Shown: positions 48,100-58,330 of the stretch, one piece after another | How positions within the stretch are numbered: the first letter of the stretch is position 1 | Layout: the number at the start of each line of letters is the position of its first letter | Origin: Ophiosphaerella korrae | Lineage: Eukaryota; Ascomycota; Dothideomycetes; Pleosporales; Phaeosphaeriaceae | Direction: 5' to 3' | NCBI GenBank assembly: GCA_028456385.1 | Contig: JALNQF010000001.1 | Span: 124,001-188,000, forward strand | Length of the DNA: 64,000 nt | Made by a program: the position numbers and the translations under genes | Notes under the pieces: generated by a model | The model's database searches: none | What the model was told of the DNA's origin: nothing | What the model saw: only the letters and a program-made list of their open reading frames with translations

Positions 48100-49772
48100 C
48101 TATGATACAGTTCCTGAGCGCTTCAACTCGGGCGGGCCAGAGAATCTACTGTACCCGATGACATCCTCAATTGTCTCATCCGTGAATTTAAGATCTTCTT
48201 CAATCGGCACAGTATCTTTAATCTTCAGCAGCATAACGGGAAGAGCAGCTACTAAGCTACCAGCCAGAAGCACCCAGCACGAAACGAACAAATTCATATA
48301 AGGCACTTTTAGTCCATCAAGGCGCCAGATAATAGCTGCTCCCGCTGACTGGATGCCTTTGTAAAACCCTGCAAAGTTTGCGAGCTTGCGGCTGTTGTTG
48401 GTAATGGCTCCCATAAACCTAGTCGAGGTCAGTGTCAGTGATGATCACGCGACATCTAATTTGCTTACCAGTATACACATGTCTGCCAAGCAGCATCGTA
48501 GAAGCCGTAAAATGCATACAAAAACATCGGGCCGATATAGCCACTGTGGTTCCAATCAATCAATTCTTCGTCTTTCGTTTTCTCTCCTCCACGTTCGTAC
48601 TGCCTCTGGAAGACATACCCACCACCCCAGACCGCAAATGTAAGCATAAACATAATAACCCAAGCGATCTTCGCGCGAGTAGTACGTCTGATATTCGGAA
48701 AATCGAGAGCAAAGCCAACCACACAAGCGCCTATCATTTGAGCAATCCAATAGAGCGTATTGTTCAGTGCGCGAGTGCGCAAATTGAACCGCGCGAGGTT
48801 GACATCGTTGAATTGATAGGTATAGAACCAATTGGACGCAAAGAACATCGGGAAGAGAAGAACCACATAGGGGTCGCTCCACAGAGTCTCCCATAAGCCG
48901 AAGATCTCTGTCTTCCAGGTTGGATGTTTCATGAGGATGATTTTCGACCCATCGCGTCGAACCACGTGTTTGGCATCGACCAGTGTCCAAGACACACAGG
49001 CTCCGAGGAATGTCAAAACGAGGAAGCAGATGTATGTGGCATCACTGATAGTAGCCTTTTCTGTTCTGTTGCGGTTTAGGCCAATTGAGACCTTGCAAAA
49101 GTTAATCTCAAGTGTTTGACTCAGTGCAATGAAACTTACCACACTACCAATAACAGCACCTAGATTGAAGATAATCCAGAACCAGGAAATATATCGGCCC
49201 TTCAGTTTTTCAGGTGGATATGACATCATGATTGCGCCCTGTGCAGACCAAAGAATGCCTGCACAACATCCCAGGAAAGCGCCTGAGAAAACGACATAAC
49301 CGAAGTTCTTCGTGTAGTTAAAACACAGAAATGAACTGACGTAGATGCAGTATCCAAGTCCTCCAAAAGAGAGGGCAAAGCGAATTCCGACTACATTAAC
49401 AACCGTTCCTGCGAAGAAACCAACGATAGCAAAGGTGGCATAGAGTGCGCTGTTGGCAGCAGTACTTGCATTGAGGTTCTCATCCTTATCCAGCTGTCCA
49501 GTACCACCAAGTCCGTTAAGAGCATTGAACATGCCTTTTGTCTTGTCAGCAGGCTAAAATTCCGGAGGGTAGTATGAGGCCTTACCTGGACACAAGAAAC
49601 AGACAAATGATACCAAGAGTAACTGCGACTCGGGAGATGCATAGGCAGGAAGCTTGATAGGCCCGAGTCGCATTCTCTTGTACCTCCAACCTATCGGCGA
49701 CTCGCCCTCATAGGATGCGGGAGGTGAGGTTGCCCATTGCGTTCTGGATAGAGAATCCTTTGCTTCTGTCAT
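48100..49772 (-). CDS. UNC-93-like major facilitator membrane protein
   Basis: 507 residues in four exons read right to left: 49772-49586, 49534-49140, 49091-48469, 48418-48100. Introns are 51, 48 and 50 nt, all GT-AG. The second has a perfect GTAAGT donor but is 48 nt and open, so unspliced it would add 16 residues in a membrane loop. After a polar N-terminus come about 11-12 hydrophobic segments, starting PESQLLLVSFVCFLCPGMFN. GGLGTGQ-like GGTGQLD, LWSAQGAIMMSYP and EKLKGRYISWFWIIFNLGAVIG are characteristic of the fungal UNC-93 (DUF895) group within the MFS fold. The C-terminus ends in a short acidic then polar tail. Transport substrate unknown; animal UNC-93 is a potassium channel regulator. 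Confidence 0.9.
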
Positions 49773-51018
49773 GACACACTGCTGTTGTGGTCCCGAGATC
49801 GTCGATTGTTCAAGTATAACAGTCTCCTTATGGGCTATGAACTTATTTTATGCAAGAAATTGAGATATCAAGAGAGGTATCAAGAAGGCTTATAGATGGA
49901 GAGGGGTAGATTTTATGTTCACAACAGCTAAAGGCGCATTGACTACCCGCAAGTAGTAAGCAAAGGTCAAGTGGTTCCAGACCTGCAAGCTGAGTTTTCT
50001 GGATTGGCAAAGTTTCCACCATGCTCCGCCACTATCGTCAGGGTACACAATATGAACTTATCTTTGAATTGCCATTCGGGAAGCTGGGCCATTTCTCGCA
50101 TCACCTGGGCATGTCTTGCGACAAAGGACCAGTAATATATGGTAGAAGATGTCCAAAATCGGTATGTTTCAAATCCCCACGCTCTTGCGAGTCTCATGGT
50201 CTTACTCTCTAAACTCTCTAGAGAATAGCTGAAGTTATTTAGTCTATGACATATCTAAGGCTGGGGCTAACTTGAGTCAATAATTGTGCATCCGATCGAC
50301 AACATCGCCTAAACTATCGATTCTGAGGGGGTCGGCTGTGTCACCTCGGTGTGGCGTTACCTGGCCAGTAAAATGTGAATGGTAACGCAACATGCGTCTT
50401 GAGCATCTGCGTGGAGTAACCCTGGCGCAAAATCTCGCTTTCTGAAAGTATTTGATTTGCGCATGTTGGTGTGCTGTGTCTTGCATACATCCTGTCCTTG
50501 CACAATATCCCCCACAGGTCTTTGGCTAATTATTTTGGATAATTATTCCCTTTTGGACGCGCGTGTCAACGTGGCCAGCGTGAATAGGCCGCTTTGGGAA
50601 CATTATTGCAATCGAAATCAGGGCAAAGAGTGAATGATTGATTACCATTCACCCGAGAAAATACTTACGTAGGTAGTTCTACAATAATTCAATAAAGGAT
50701 TTGGTTGTGGATATTAGCGTCGAAAGCTGAACGTACTAGCTAATCTTCAGGCTTCACTACCAGCGCCATAAAGACTGGATTTCAGCACTAACCTAAGCCG
50801 TTCTTAGAGACAAATCAATCGCCTGATATCACTTGTTTTTTTACGCCGCTGACTTCAACTACGGCCTCGAACTCCTGGCCTTGCATGAAATAGCAGGCTA
50901 GATAACCAGGCTTGCTCAATTTGCCAGAGAACAACTCTGGGATCTTTCATCTTCCACACTTCAATTCGAAAATCCCCTGCTTACTTCCAGATTAAATCGA
51001 GGGCGTTAATCAGTGGAT
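49773..51018. promoter_or_regulatory. Divergent promoter region of transporter and TPR-ankyrin genes
   Basis: 1.25 kb between divergent start codons. No domain-bearing frame, repeat or RNA gene recognised. Confidence 0.5.
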
Positions 51019-53732
51019 ATGGCAACAGCCTCGTCCGCTGGGACCAATACAAGCTATGCCATCCTCTCATTAAGCAAAGCAGCTTGGAGAGTGGGCATCT
51101 TACTTTCAGACCTAGAGGAGAAGACCGAAGTTATTGGCCCTGAAATCTCAAACTTAACAAAGGAGGTCAAGTTGCTTGGGCTTGAATGCGATTTAGTCTA
51201 TGCGACAGTAGAAGACCTGGCTCGAAAGAACGGACCGGACTTGCATAATAAATGTGAAGTAGACAGCAGGATATGGGATTGCCTCGCGATAGAAATAGAG
51301 GAAGCTTGTCTGACAATCCAAGAGCTGGAACTTTTTGTGAATATTGTTCGAGGTGAAAAGACCAAGTTTATCGGCCAAACTCAGCGATTGAGAAAGTTGG
51401 ACCAAAGTAAAGACAAGATCACGGAGACCTGGGTCAAAGTTGACAGGCACACCAACGGTTTACGCTTCGCATTACTGTTAATCAATACGTACGCTTTCTT
51501 CATATTTCATATTCGTTGACATCTCAGCACAAGCCATATTAGGCACTTGTGACCGCCAGAACTGATATTGCGTCCAGGATACACATGCGCCGCACCCCTG
51601 AACAATCTCAACACCAGTTTCTCCACGCATTGAACAAGCTACAAGACATGACAAAGAATATGCAGAAGTCTTTGGAGGCAGACTTGAATTCTCGACTTTC
51701 TCACACGGAAACCGTACTAATTCAGTATGCGCATGAGGTCATAGTAGCAGGCATAGCCATGTATGAGGCAGGTCTGGTTGCCGAGTCTACGACCAACATT
51801 CAGTATATTCTACCTAACCGGAGTCGGGCCCCAGAATGGCACAACTCTCTCTCGCCCCTTCGGCAAGATCGACAACGTTTGAGTCGATCGAACATGGCTT
51901 CTCAAGTAAATCATCTTCCGGCCTGTGAAGGAGCACGGAACAACGTAGCCAACACGACATCTTCGCGAAGTACTTTACAGGAAATTGAGAATGCTCGTTC
52001 AACCAACGAAGATTCTGACGATGATTTGGAAGCCGATCTAGCTAGGGCAGCACTAGAAACAGGCACAGAAGCTTTCGCGGCTCGAGAATGGGGCGAGGCT
52101 GAATCACTTCTCAATGAGGCTTTAAGGGTGATGCAACAGCTACCTATGAAGCAACGTGAATTTTGCGACATGTTTGGTCTGCACTATAAGCTTGCTATCT
52201 GTTCTTGCTACACGAAAGAATCTACGGTTGCAGAAGAGGCGTTGTTAAGACTCACCCAACAATCAACCCTAACTGACGAACAACGCGCGTGGGTTTACGA
52301 AGCAATGCACCTACTGTCACAACTCTACATACGCAGTGGCCAGATCGGTCGTGCAAGAACTGAGTGCGAGAAGGCTTTACAAGCTCGACGACGATTGCTA
52401 GGCAAGCGGAGTGATGCTTCGTTTGAGTCACTCGCATTAATGGCACACATATACGTTCTGCAAAATAACCGGGCCCTTGCTAAATCATGTCTTGCCATGA
52501 TTCCGGAAGCACGTAGGGACTCCATTTTAGGTGATGTGGAAGCATCACTGGGCCCAGCGGTGGAACATCTCGATTTCTCGTCCTTACTGTCTCCGTTGAC
52601 GTTTGACGAACCTCTGGGCTCAGAAACAGAAACAATACGCTCTCAGAGCAGACTATCAAATTCAGGCACAGCAATGGGGGTGAAAGGATTTATGTATAGT
52701 CCTACATTTACGACGAATTCGCCAGATGCTAGTTACTGGCCGTCTACACAGAGCCTTGTTTCATCTCCAAGGCAAACCTTACGTTCTGTAACAATGACAG
52801 CTCCCTCATCGATAGGGGACATAGATGAAGCAATGTCCCCAGAAAGAGTGAACCCGGATTTCGGAATGCGCCCGAATGCGAGAGACCGTACCTCAGAAAG
52901 TGCGAGAGACCCTTTGCCCAATAGTGGCAAACCCGAAAGCACAGCTCTATCATCTCGGAAGGAAATACTCAAGAAGGTCGGTTGTCAGCCTCGAGATCGT
53001 ATTGAAGAAGCTGTTTGCACTGGGGACTATTCGGCTCTGGCCAAGCTTCTCGAAAAAAAGAAGAGCTTCTGGAGGTCAAGTTTTCGAAAGCACGTGCGAC
53101 CGGAGCGCGTCACGGCATTACACTTCGCGGCACTTTTTGGCGAGATTGAGATGGCAAAGCGCTTGTTAAGCTCCGAATACAATGTCAATGAAGTCCCATT
53201 TGGATACTCAACAAGCCTCACACCCTTGCACTTTGCCATTGGAGCTCGGCAGGTGGATATGGTAGCTTTTTTAATTGCGAACGGTGCCAGGCCAACGAAG
53301 TCAGACTCATGGTCAAGCTTGGCTGGACAGTTAATGAGTCGCTCGTGGTTGGTGAAGACCATGTCAGAGGCCGAGAAAGATTTCATTCCAGATCGCATCA
53401 TTAGCATCCTGAGTGTCTTGCTCAACCACGGATGGAATATAAACTCACCAATTGATACAACTGGCAAAACGGTTTTGCACCAGGCCGTCGGTTTCTGGAC
53501 AGGCTCATACATATGGGATATGAATCTCAGTGTTATGGTTACCTCCTTCATGGTAGAACGAGGTGCGGATCCTTTTCAGGCAAATGGGGAAGGCAAAACA
53601 CCTTATGACATCGCGTCGGCTTCCGGCCACCAGTTGCTCATGCTAGCGCTTGATAGGAACCCGAACCGCAACATTATCAAGGACATTTCAAATGCTGTTG
53701 AGCTCCCAGGTCACCCAGGCTGTTCTTTTTGA
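51019..53732 (+). CDS. STAND-like N-terminal domain, TPR and ankyrin repeat protein
   Basis: 880 residues in two exons, 51019-51488 and 51560-53732, with a 71-nt intron (GTACGC...GCCAG, phase 2). ATG at 51019 (MATASSAGTNTSYAILSLSK) is the first true ATG. Residues 1-210 are helical and heptad-rich (WRVGILLSDLEEKTEVIGPE; ISNLTKEVKLLGLECDL), resembling the N-terminal domain of fungal STAND/NLR-type proteins. A low-complexity stretch leads to TPR-like repeats (about 320-490: AREWGEAESLLNEALRV; HLLSQLYIRSGQIGRARTEC). After a Ser-rich linker come ankyrin repeats (about 640-870: TALHFAALFGEIEMAKRLL; TPLHFAIGARQVDMVAFLI; KTPYDIASASGHQLLM). No Walker A/B motif lies between, so the NTPase module of typical STAND proteins is missing. 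It lies tail-to-tail with a HET gene. Likely a recognition or scaffolding protein. Confidence 0.8.
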
Positions 53733-54189
53733 GATTTACATTGGATGTCGACTTGCCGAAGATGATGCCTCACAGTCTTTCAGAATCAATAAACTGTACT
53801 AGGTTTCGCAGGTCAGATTACTGCTCTAATAGCCAAATTGAAATTCTGCAAAGGGCTCAGGTTTGTATCAGTTCTGGAAATCGTGGTTCAATATTTGGAT
53901 GATTTAGCAATGAACACACGTTTTCCCTTATCCCAACCAATAACTTCTTCTGGGTGCTATCCAAAAAACTTATTTCACATGATGCTGCATATGAGTATAG
54001 ACTTGCTTGCGTTACATGGATGAGGCAGAGTATTTGTACATCAGCTTAATGGAACAGTTCGAAACAGTTTCCTAAGCGAATTCATATCATTTTGTAGATT
54101 ATAGGCAGCTTAGTTTGTTTATTGTTAATGAACAAAAGGCAGGTGCAGACAGTATGAATTAATGAGTTCTATAAGAGCCGTACCTCCGA
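53733..54189. other. Intergenic region between convergent genes
   Basis: 457 bp between the stop codons of the TPR-ankyrin and HET genes; nothing else seen. Confidence 0.6.
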
Positions 54190-55890
54190 TTATCTGCTGA
54201 TAGGATAGGATGTTTCATCTAACTGGGATGTTTCACGGGTGATTTTCAGCGTGGATATAAGATGATTGAACACCTGATGGGTCTTGATATTTACCCGCAG
54301 ATCTTCGAAGGAGGCGGATGACCCTATATCTTTACCTTCAAATGCTGTGTTTTTATCCCAAGGTGAATCGGGCCCATATGTTTCACCTTCTCCGACTTTC
54401 CCGCAAATGACTTTGCTCTTGAATTCACTTAGTCCAGTCTCTATATCTATATGGTCAGAAAATTTGATAAAGATATAGATGGTGTCGGACGCCTTATGTT
54501 GGTTAATCCTAATTGCCAGGTGTCTGTCCCTGGGCTGTGTGGTGTGAATTCTTTCCAAGGTTAGATTTTCCCTATCGAACTTCCACGCAATCGAGTCAAC
54601 TTCAAGTTTGTAGTCTTTTATTGGCAATCCAAGCTCGATGCGCAGACTTTTGCGGAAGGTTTTAGCTTCCATAGGAATGTCATCATGGCGGGTGATGTAA
54701 AGATGCTGGTCAACCCAGATAAATTGTCGAGACACTTCTGAAACCGAATAACAGTCCAAAAGGAAAGTAAACACACCAGGGACAAGGTCAACCCTTCGAA
54801 AACGGCCTGAAGTCCATCTTTCCAACAACATCGCAACCATGAATCCGGGCTTACCCGGATAACCACAAGGAAGTAGGGCGATGGACCACGGGTTACTTTT
54901 CCACCTCCATACCTGACTTAGGCTAGTTTGAGCAGTTTCTGATAGCTTTGCGAGAAGTGTTTCCATGTGAAGAGCGCCATTCAGTTCTGCTATATGAGAG
55001 TTGAAAGCATGGCGGCTGTAGAACATAAGATTTCCGCAATTCGCAAAATCTTGGGGACTCTCTGCGAACATGCCCAATTTGTGCCATGAATGCTTCCAAC
55101 GACTATCTCTACTTGATTTCTCGAAGCTTTCAACTATTTCCTCCAAACTCTTTGTCGAAAGCCGCCACGCAAAAAGAGATTGATCGTTGGTCTTGTTTAA
55201 AATATTTTCTTGCAATCGTTTGAAAGCGGCACTACCTTCGCCGTACTGCATGCTCATATTTACACCGAATATGCCAAGTAAGGAATAAGCCTGGTCCTCG
55301 ATACGGGTGGCCTGGCGATGGGCTGCCCAATTCATTCGGTGCGCGATACTCTTCACGAACATTGTATCAGGCTCTTGTAATGTCTCTCGGTCAATCCCAC
55401 TTTTGGAAGAGATTACATTGGTGAGCTCAGCTTTCGTGCCTAGTAGTCGCCAATGCTTGTCATAGAACTGAACCACTTCTGGTGCCACAAGCTCTTGTAA
55501 AGTCCAAGACCTAGTCCACCACAGGCTACTAGTCAGGGAGTGTCCAGCCTCTTTATCGATATCATTCAGATATGCGTAGCAGATTTTTGCAGTTCTGTAG
55601 AATTGAAACATTGAGTTAATGCTTTCGGAGAGCTCAACGCTGTTCGTCTTGTCAATACAGCATGTATCGATCCAAGCATAGTGGATATTATCCTTAGCCG
55701 CCTGTTCGCAGAGGAAAATGATCTTCTGTGCTCCTGGCAGATCGCGCCATGAAGGCAGAACACCCTTGATCGAGGCGAAAGTAACTTCCTCGCTGTCTTT
55801 AAGCCATTTATGAGAGAGCACTGCGTATTCTGGGATGCTGTCCCCATAGAAGGTGTGGAGTTGGTAGGTTCGGACGCTGAGCAGCCGCAT
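54190..55890 (-). CDS. HET-domain (heterokaryon incompatibility) protein
   Basis: 566 residues, intronless. The HET domain fills about residues 1-225. It opens MRLLSVRTYQLHTFYG and shows AVLSHKW, then IHYAWIDTCCIDKTNSVELS and WWTRSWTLQELVAP, which are the three conserved HET blocks. A following conserved region includes ATRIEDQAYSLLGIFGVNMS and YGEGSAAFKRLQE, as in the HET-E/HET-D type start. The C-terminal 320 residues have no repeats or NTPase and no recognised domain. HET domains act as effectors of cell death when genetically unlike fungal hyphae fuse. This protein lacks the NACHT-WD40 part of HET-E, so it would need a separate partner; the adjacent TPR-ankyrin protein is a candidate by position only. 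Confidence 0.92.
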   Translation of the reverse strand: MRLLSVRTYQLHTFYGDSIPEYAVLSHKWLKDSEEVTFASIKGVLPSWRDLPGAQKIIFLCEQAAKDNIHYAWIDTCCIDKTNSVELSESINSMFQFYRTAKICYAYLNDIDKEAGHSLTSSLWWTRSWTLQELVAPEVVQFYDKHWRLLGTKAELTNVISSKSGIDRETLQEPDTMFVKSIAHRMNWAAHRQATRIEDQAYSLLGIFGVNMSMQYGEGSAAFKRLQENILNKTNDQSLFAWRLSTKSLEEIVESFEKSSRDSRWKHSWHKLGMFAESPQDFANCGNLMFYSRHAFNSHIAELNGALHMETLLAKLSETAQTSLSQVWRWKSNPWSIALLPCGYPGKPGFMVAMLLERWTSGRFRRVDLVPGVFTFLLDCYSVSEVSRQFIWVDQHLYITRHDDIPMEAKTFRKSLRIELGLPIKDYKLEVDSIAWKFDRENLTLERIHTTQPRDRHLAIRINQHKASDTIYIFIKFSDHIDIETGLSEFKSKVICGKVGEGETYGPDSPWDKNTAFEGKDIGSSASFEDLRVNIKTHQVFNHLISTLKITRETSQLDETSYPISR

Positions 55891-57553
55891 AATGAGTTAT
55901 TGTATAATCAAAGCAATGAGTTTGGTTCCTCGAAGTGTAATTGGGCGTCTCTTTTATTTTATCGTCTTCGCACTCTATCAAAGGATATACAACGTCATGG
56001 GTGTAATTTTGGGCTGAGTTGATTCGAGTAGGAGAGGGGCAACAGCAGCTGAATCGACGCGGCAGACCGGCAGCGAGGCTGAGCAGACCTCAGCCTCGTC
56101 ATGAAATTTACTCCGATGTTGTTGCCTAACATCTATGTATCATTTAGCCGCCGTTCTAGAAGCCTTATAATATCCATATGTCCAGTTCCCAATTGTAGAT
56201 AGAGTTGTGGGAAGTGCAAAGAACGAGCATGATGAGGAGGTATTAGGCGCACAAGCGCGATTAGAAAATTACCACTCATGTTGATAAATTCGATGGCTTG
56301 TTATACACCCGCGTAAAGCCCCGTAGTGTAAGTGAATATAAAGTTCACTTTTCTTTGCAAGAACAATTCACCAACAATACATAGAACACCATGGCATTGT
56401 CGTGGACGGGCTGGGATAGCCAATAAGAAGCAGGGCACACTTAGCCTCCTCCTGTTTCCACCCCTCTAGTCAAATCTAGGTTAGCGGCCATTTTTCTCTA
56501 GAGGTACAAGAAGGGCAACCACGACTTGACACTGACACAACCTCACCCACCTACTCACATTTTTTTTGTATCGCTTTGCTCTTCTGTTCTAGAACAGCGG
56601 AATCTTCTACCTCGCGAGTGTATAAAAGTTGTCTCGACCTTACTTCACATGGAGTCGCATATACTCGCTCTTGTCCTTGGCAGGCCTTGCTACCATGTGG
56701 CTTCGTGCAATCTATAACACTGAGGTTCACCGCGCGTAGTGAGCCTTCAACATGTAAGTTACATATTTCTTGTCACTGCGTTGCTCCTTGTTGGCAATGA
56801 TGACGGCATTGCGCCATACAGATACTGCGTACAGGGAACCCGATTGCGTGGTTACAGTGTACGACAACAACTACATGTCTGAGCCACTCTACGTTCTTCC
56901 TTGGTCCTTCCTAGATATTTTGAATGTATGCTAATACAATATTGTGATCAGAGAAACTCCCTCTAGGATAATAACCTTGGTCACACCCAAAGATCTGCAT
57001 GATTCCACTCGGGCGACCATGAGACTCACTTCAACACACCTAGCTGACCCACAGTAACAACTACAGCCAAGCCTGTCACATATGCCTCGTTGAAGACACA
57101 TAAAAGCAAGTACTTCTCCTTTCGTTTCTCTAAACACAACCAGCTTCTCTCCCCGAAGGCCGCGCAGTGTGTGAAGTCGGTCTTTGATACCTGTCTTCGC
57201 CCTTGTTGCCTAGGACTCGGCCAAGGATTAACAAACATCTTATTCGAGGAGCAGTTGTTACGGCGCCAGGGTGATTCCTGAACTGAGGGCGTCACAAAAC
57301 AAACCTGCGTGATACAGAGTCTTAGTACCAACAATTGTGCCTTGGTTTAGTAGAAGAGAGACGAAGGACTGCAGTAGTTATTCTGTATTGTAGAGCGGTA
57401 TTCCGGCTTTATACGTTTAGGCAAAGAACGATCAATGCTATTGCCCTTTCCCTATCTGCTTAGCTCCTTCTCCTTCTCCCACCAAAAGCCACATGTATAA
57501 CAGCCACAGCCACCTCTGCTCATCTCCACACAAACCCGTTATCCAGCCTCCCT

Positions 57554-57587
57554 CCCCCCCCCCCCCCCCACACACACACACACACAC
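57554..57587. repeat. Poly-C (16) followed by (CA)n microsatellite
   Basis: Sixteen consecutive C at 57554-57569 run into about nine CA units to 57587. Length is likely unstable and prone to assembly error. Confidence 0.9.
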
Positions 57588-57953
57588 CACATGTCGTATG
57601 ACGCGCCGCAAATGAAACTCTAGCTCCCGCGCTCATTTCAGCTGCGCCACGCCTCCCATGTCACGATGCAGGCCCCGCGAAATCCGAAACAAAGGGAGGG
57701 GTAAACAAGGGTCCAGACACGGGTGACAAATGAAATGGTGCGGGAGGGCATTATGGGATTAATTGGGAGCCGTAGAAGGGCCTTGAAACGTCCACAAGGC
57801 CTTCTCTGCATAACTGCAGACTGGATTCAGTCAGTCACTGGCACAATCAACGGGGGGTTGAAGGTTGGCTCTTTGCATGTGCGAAGAATAGGTTATTGGT
57901 ATTTAATTGTTTGATAGCTAGACTGAGCTGGTTGTCGTGTTGTATATGTATAG

Positions 57954-57986
<33 letters not shown>
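57954..57986. repeat. (TA)n(TG)n compound microsatellite
   Basis: About seven TA units followed by about ten TG units, with imperfect TATA flanks. Confidence 0.85.
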
Positions 57987-58126
57987 AATATAGAAGTTAC
58001 GTTTATAATGGAGGTAGTAGGTACTGGTGGAAGTAGATACAGGATTGAAAACAAAGGAAAGGAGTGCCCGTGCCAGGGCAAAAGAAACGCCGGTAATGCT
58101 CAAGTATGAGTGCTTGCTTTGGCGCA

Positions 58127-58144
58127 AAAAAAAAAAAAAAAAAA
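58127..58144. repeat. Poly-A run of 18
   Basis: Uninterrupted A homopolymer in the spacer downstream of the TBC gene. Confidence 0.9.
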
Positions 58145-58330
58145 CTGCGGCTAAGACACGTGCTGCGCTGCGTAAAGGTCGTGTTATCATCACCTCTCTT
58201 GGTTGGAGGACGTAGAACACCAGCGCTGATCGTTCCAGCTGAGAAGCGTATGACAATAGTTTCCTGCTCTGTGTCTCGCAACAACCCTCCTCTGTTCTTA
58301 CAATAACAATTACTAGGGAGATTAGTAGTC

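Larger units (their letters stand above)
55891..58330. other. Intergenic region with microsatellites
   Basis: 2.4 kb upstream of the HET gene. No frame with a recognisable domain. Several simple repeats lie between 57554 and 58144 (listed separately). Confidence 0.6.
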
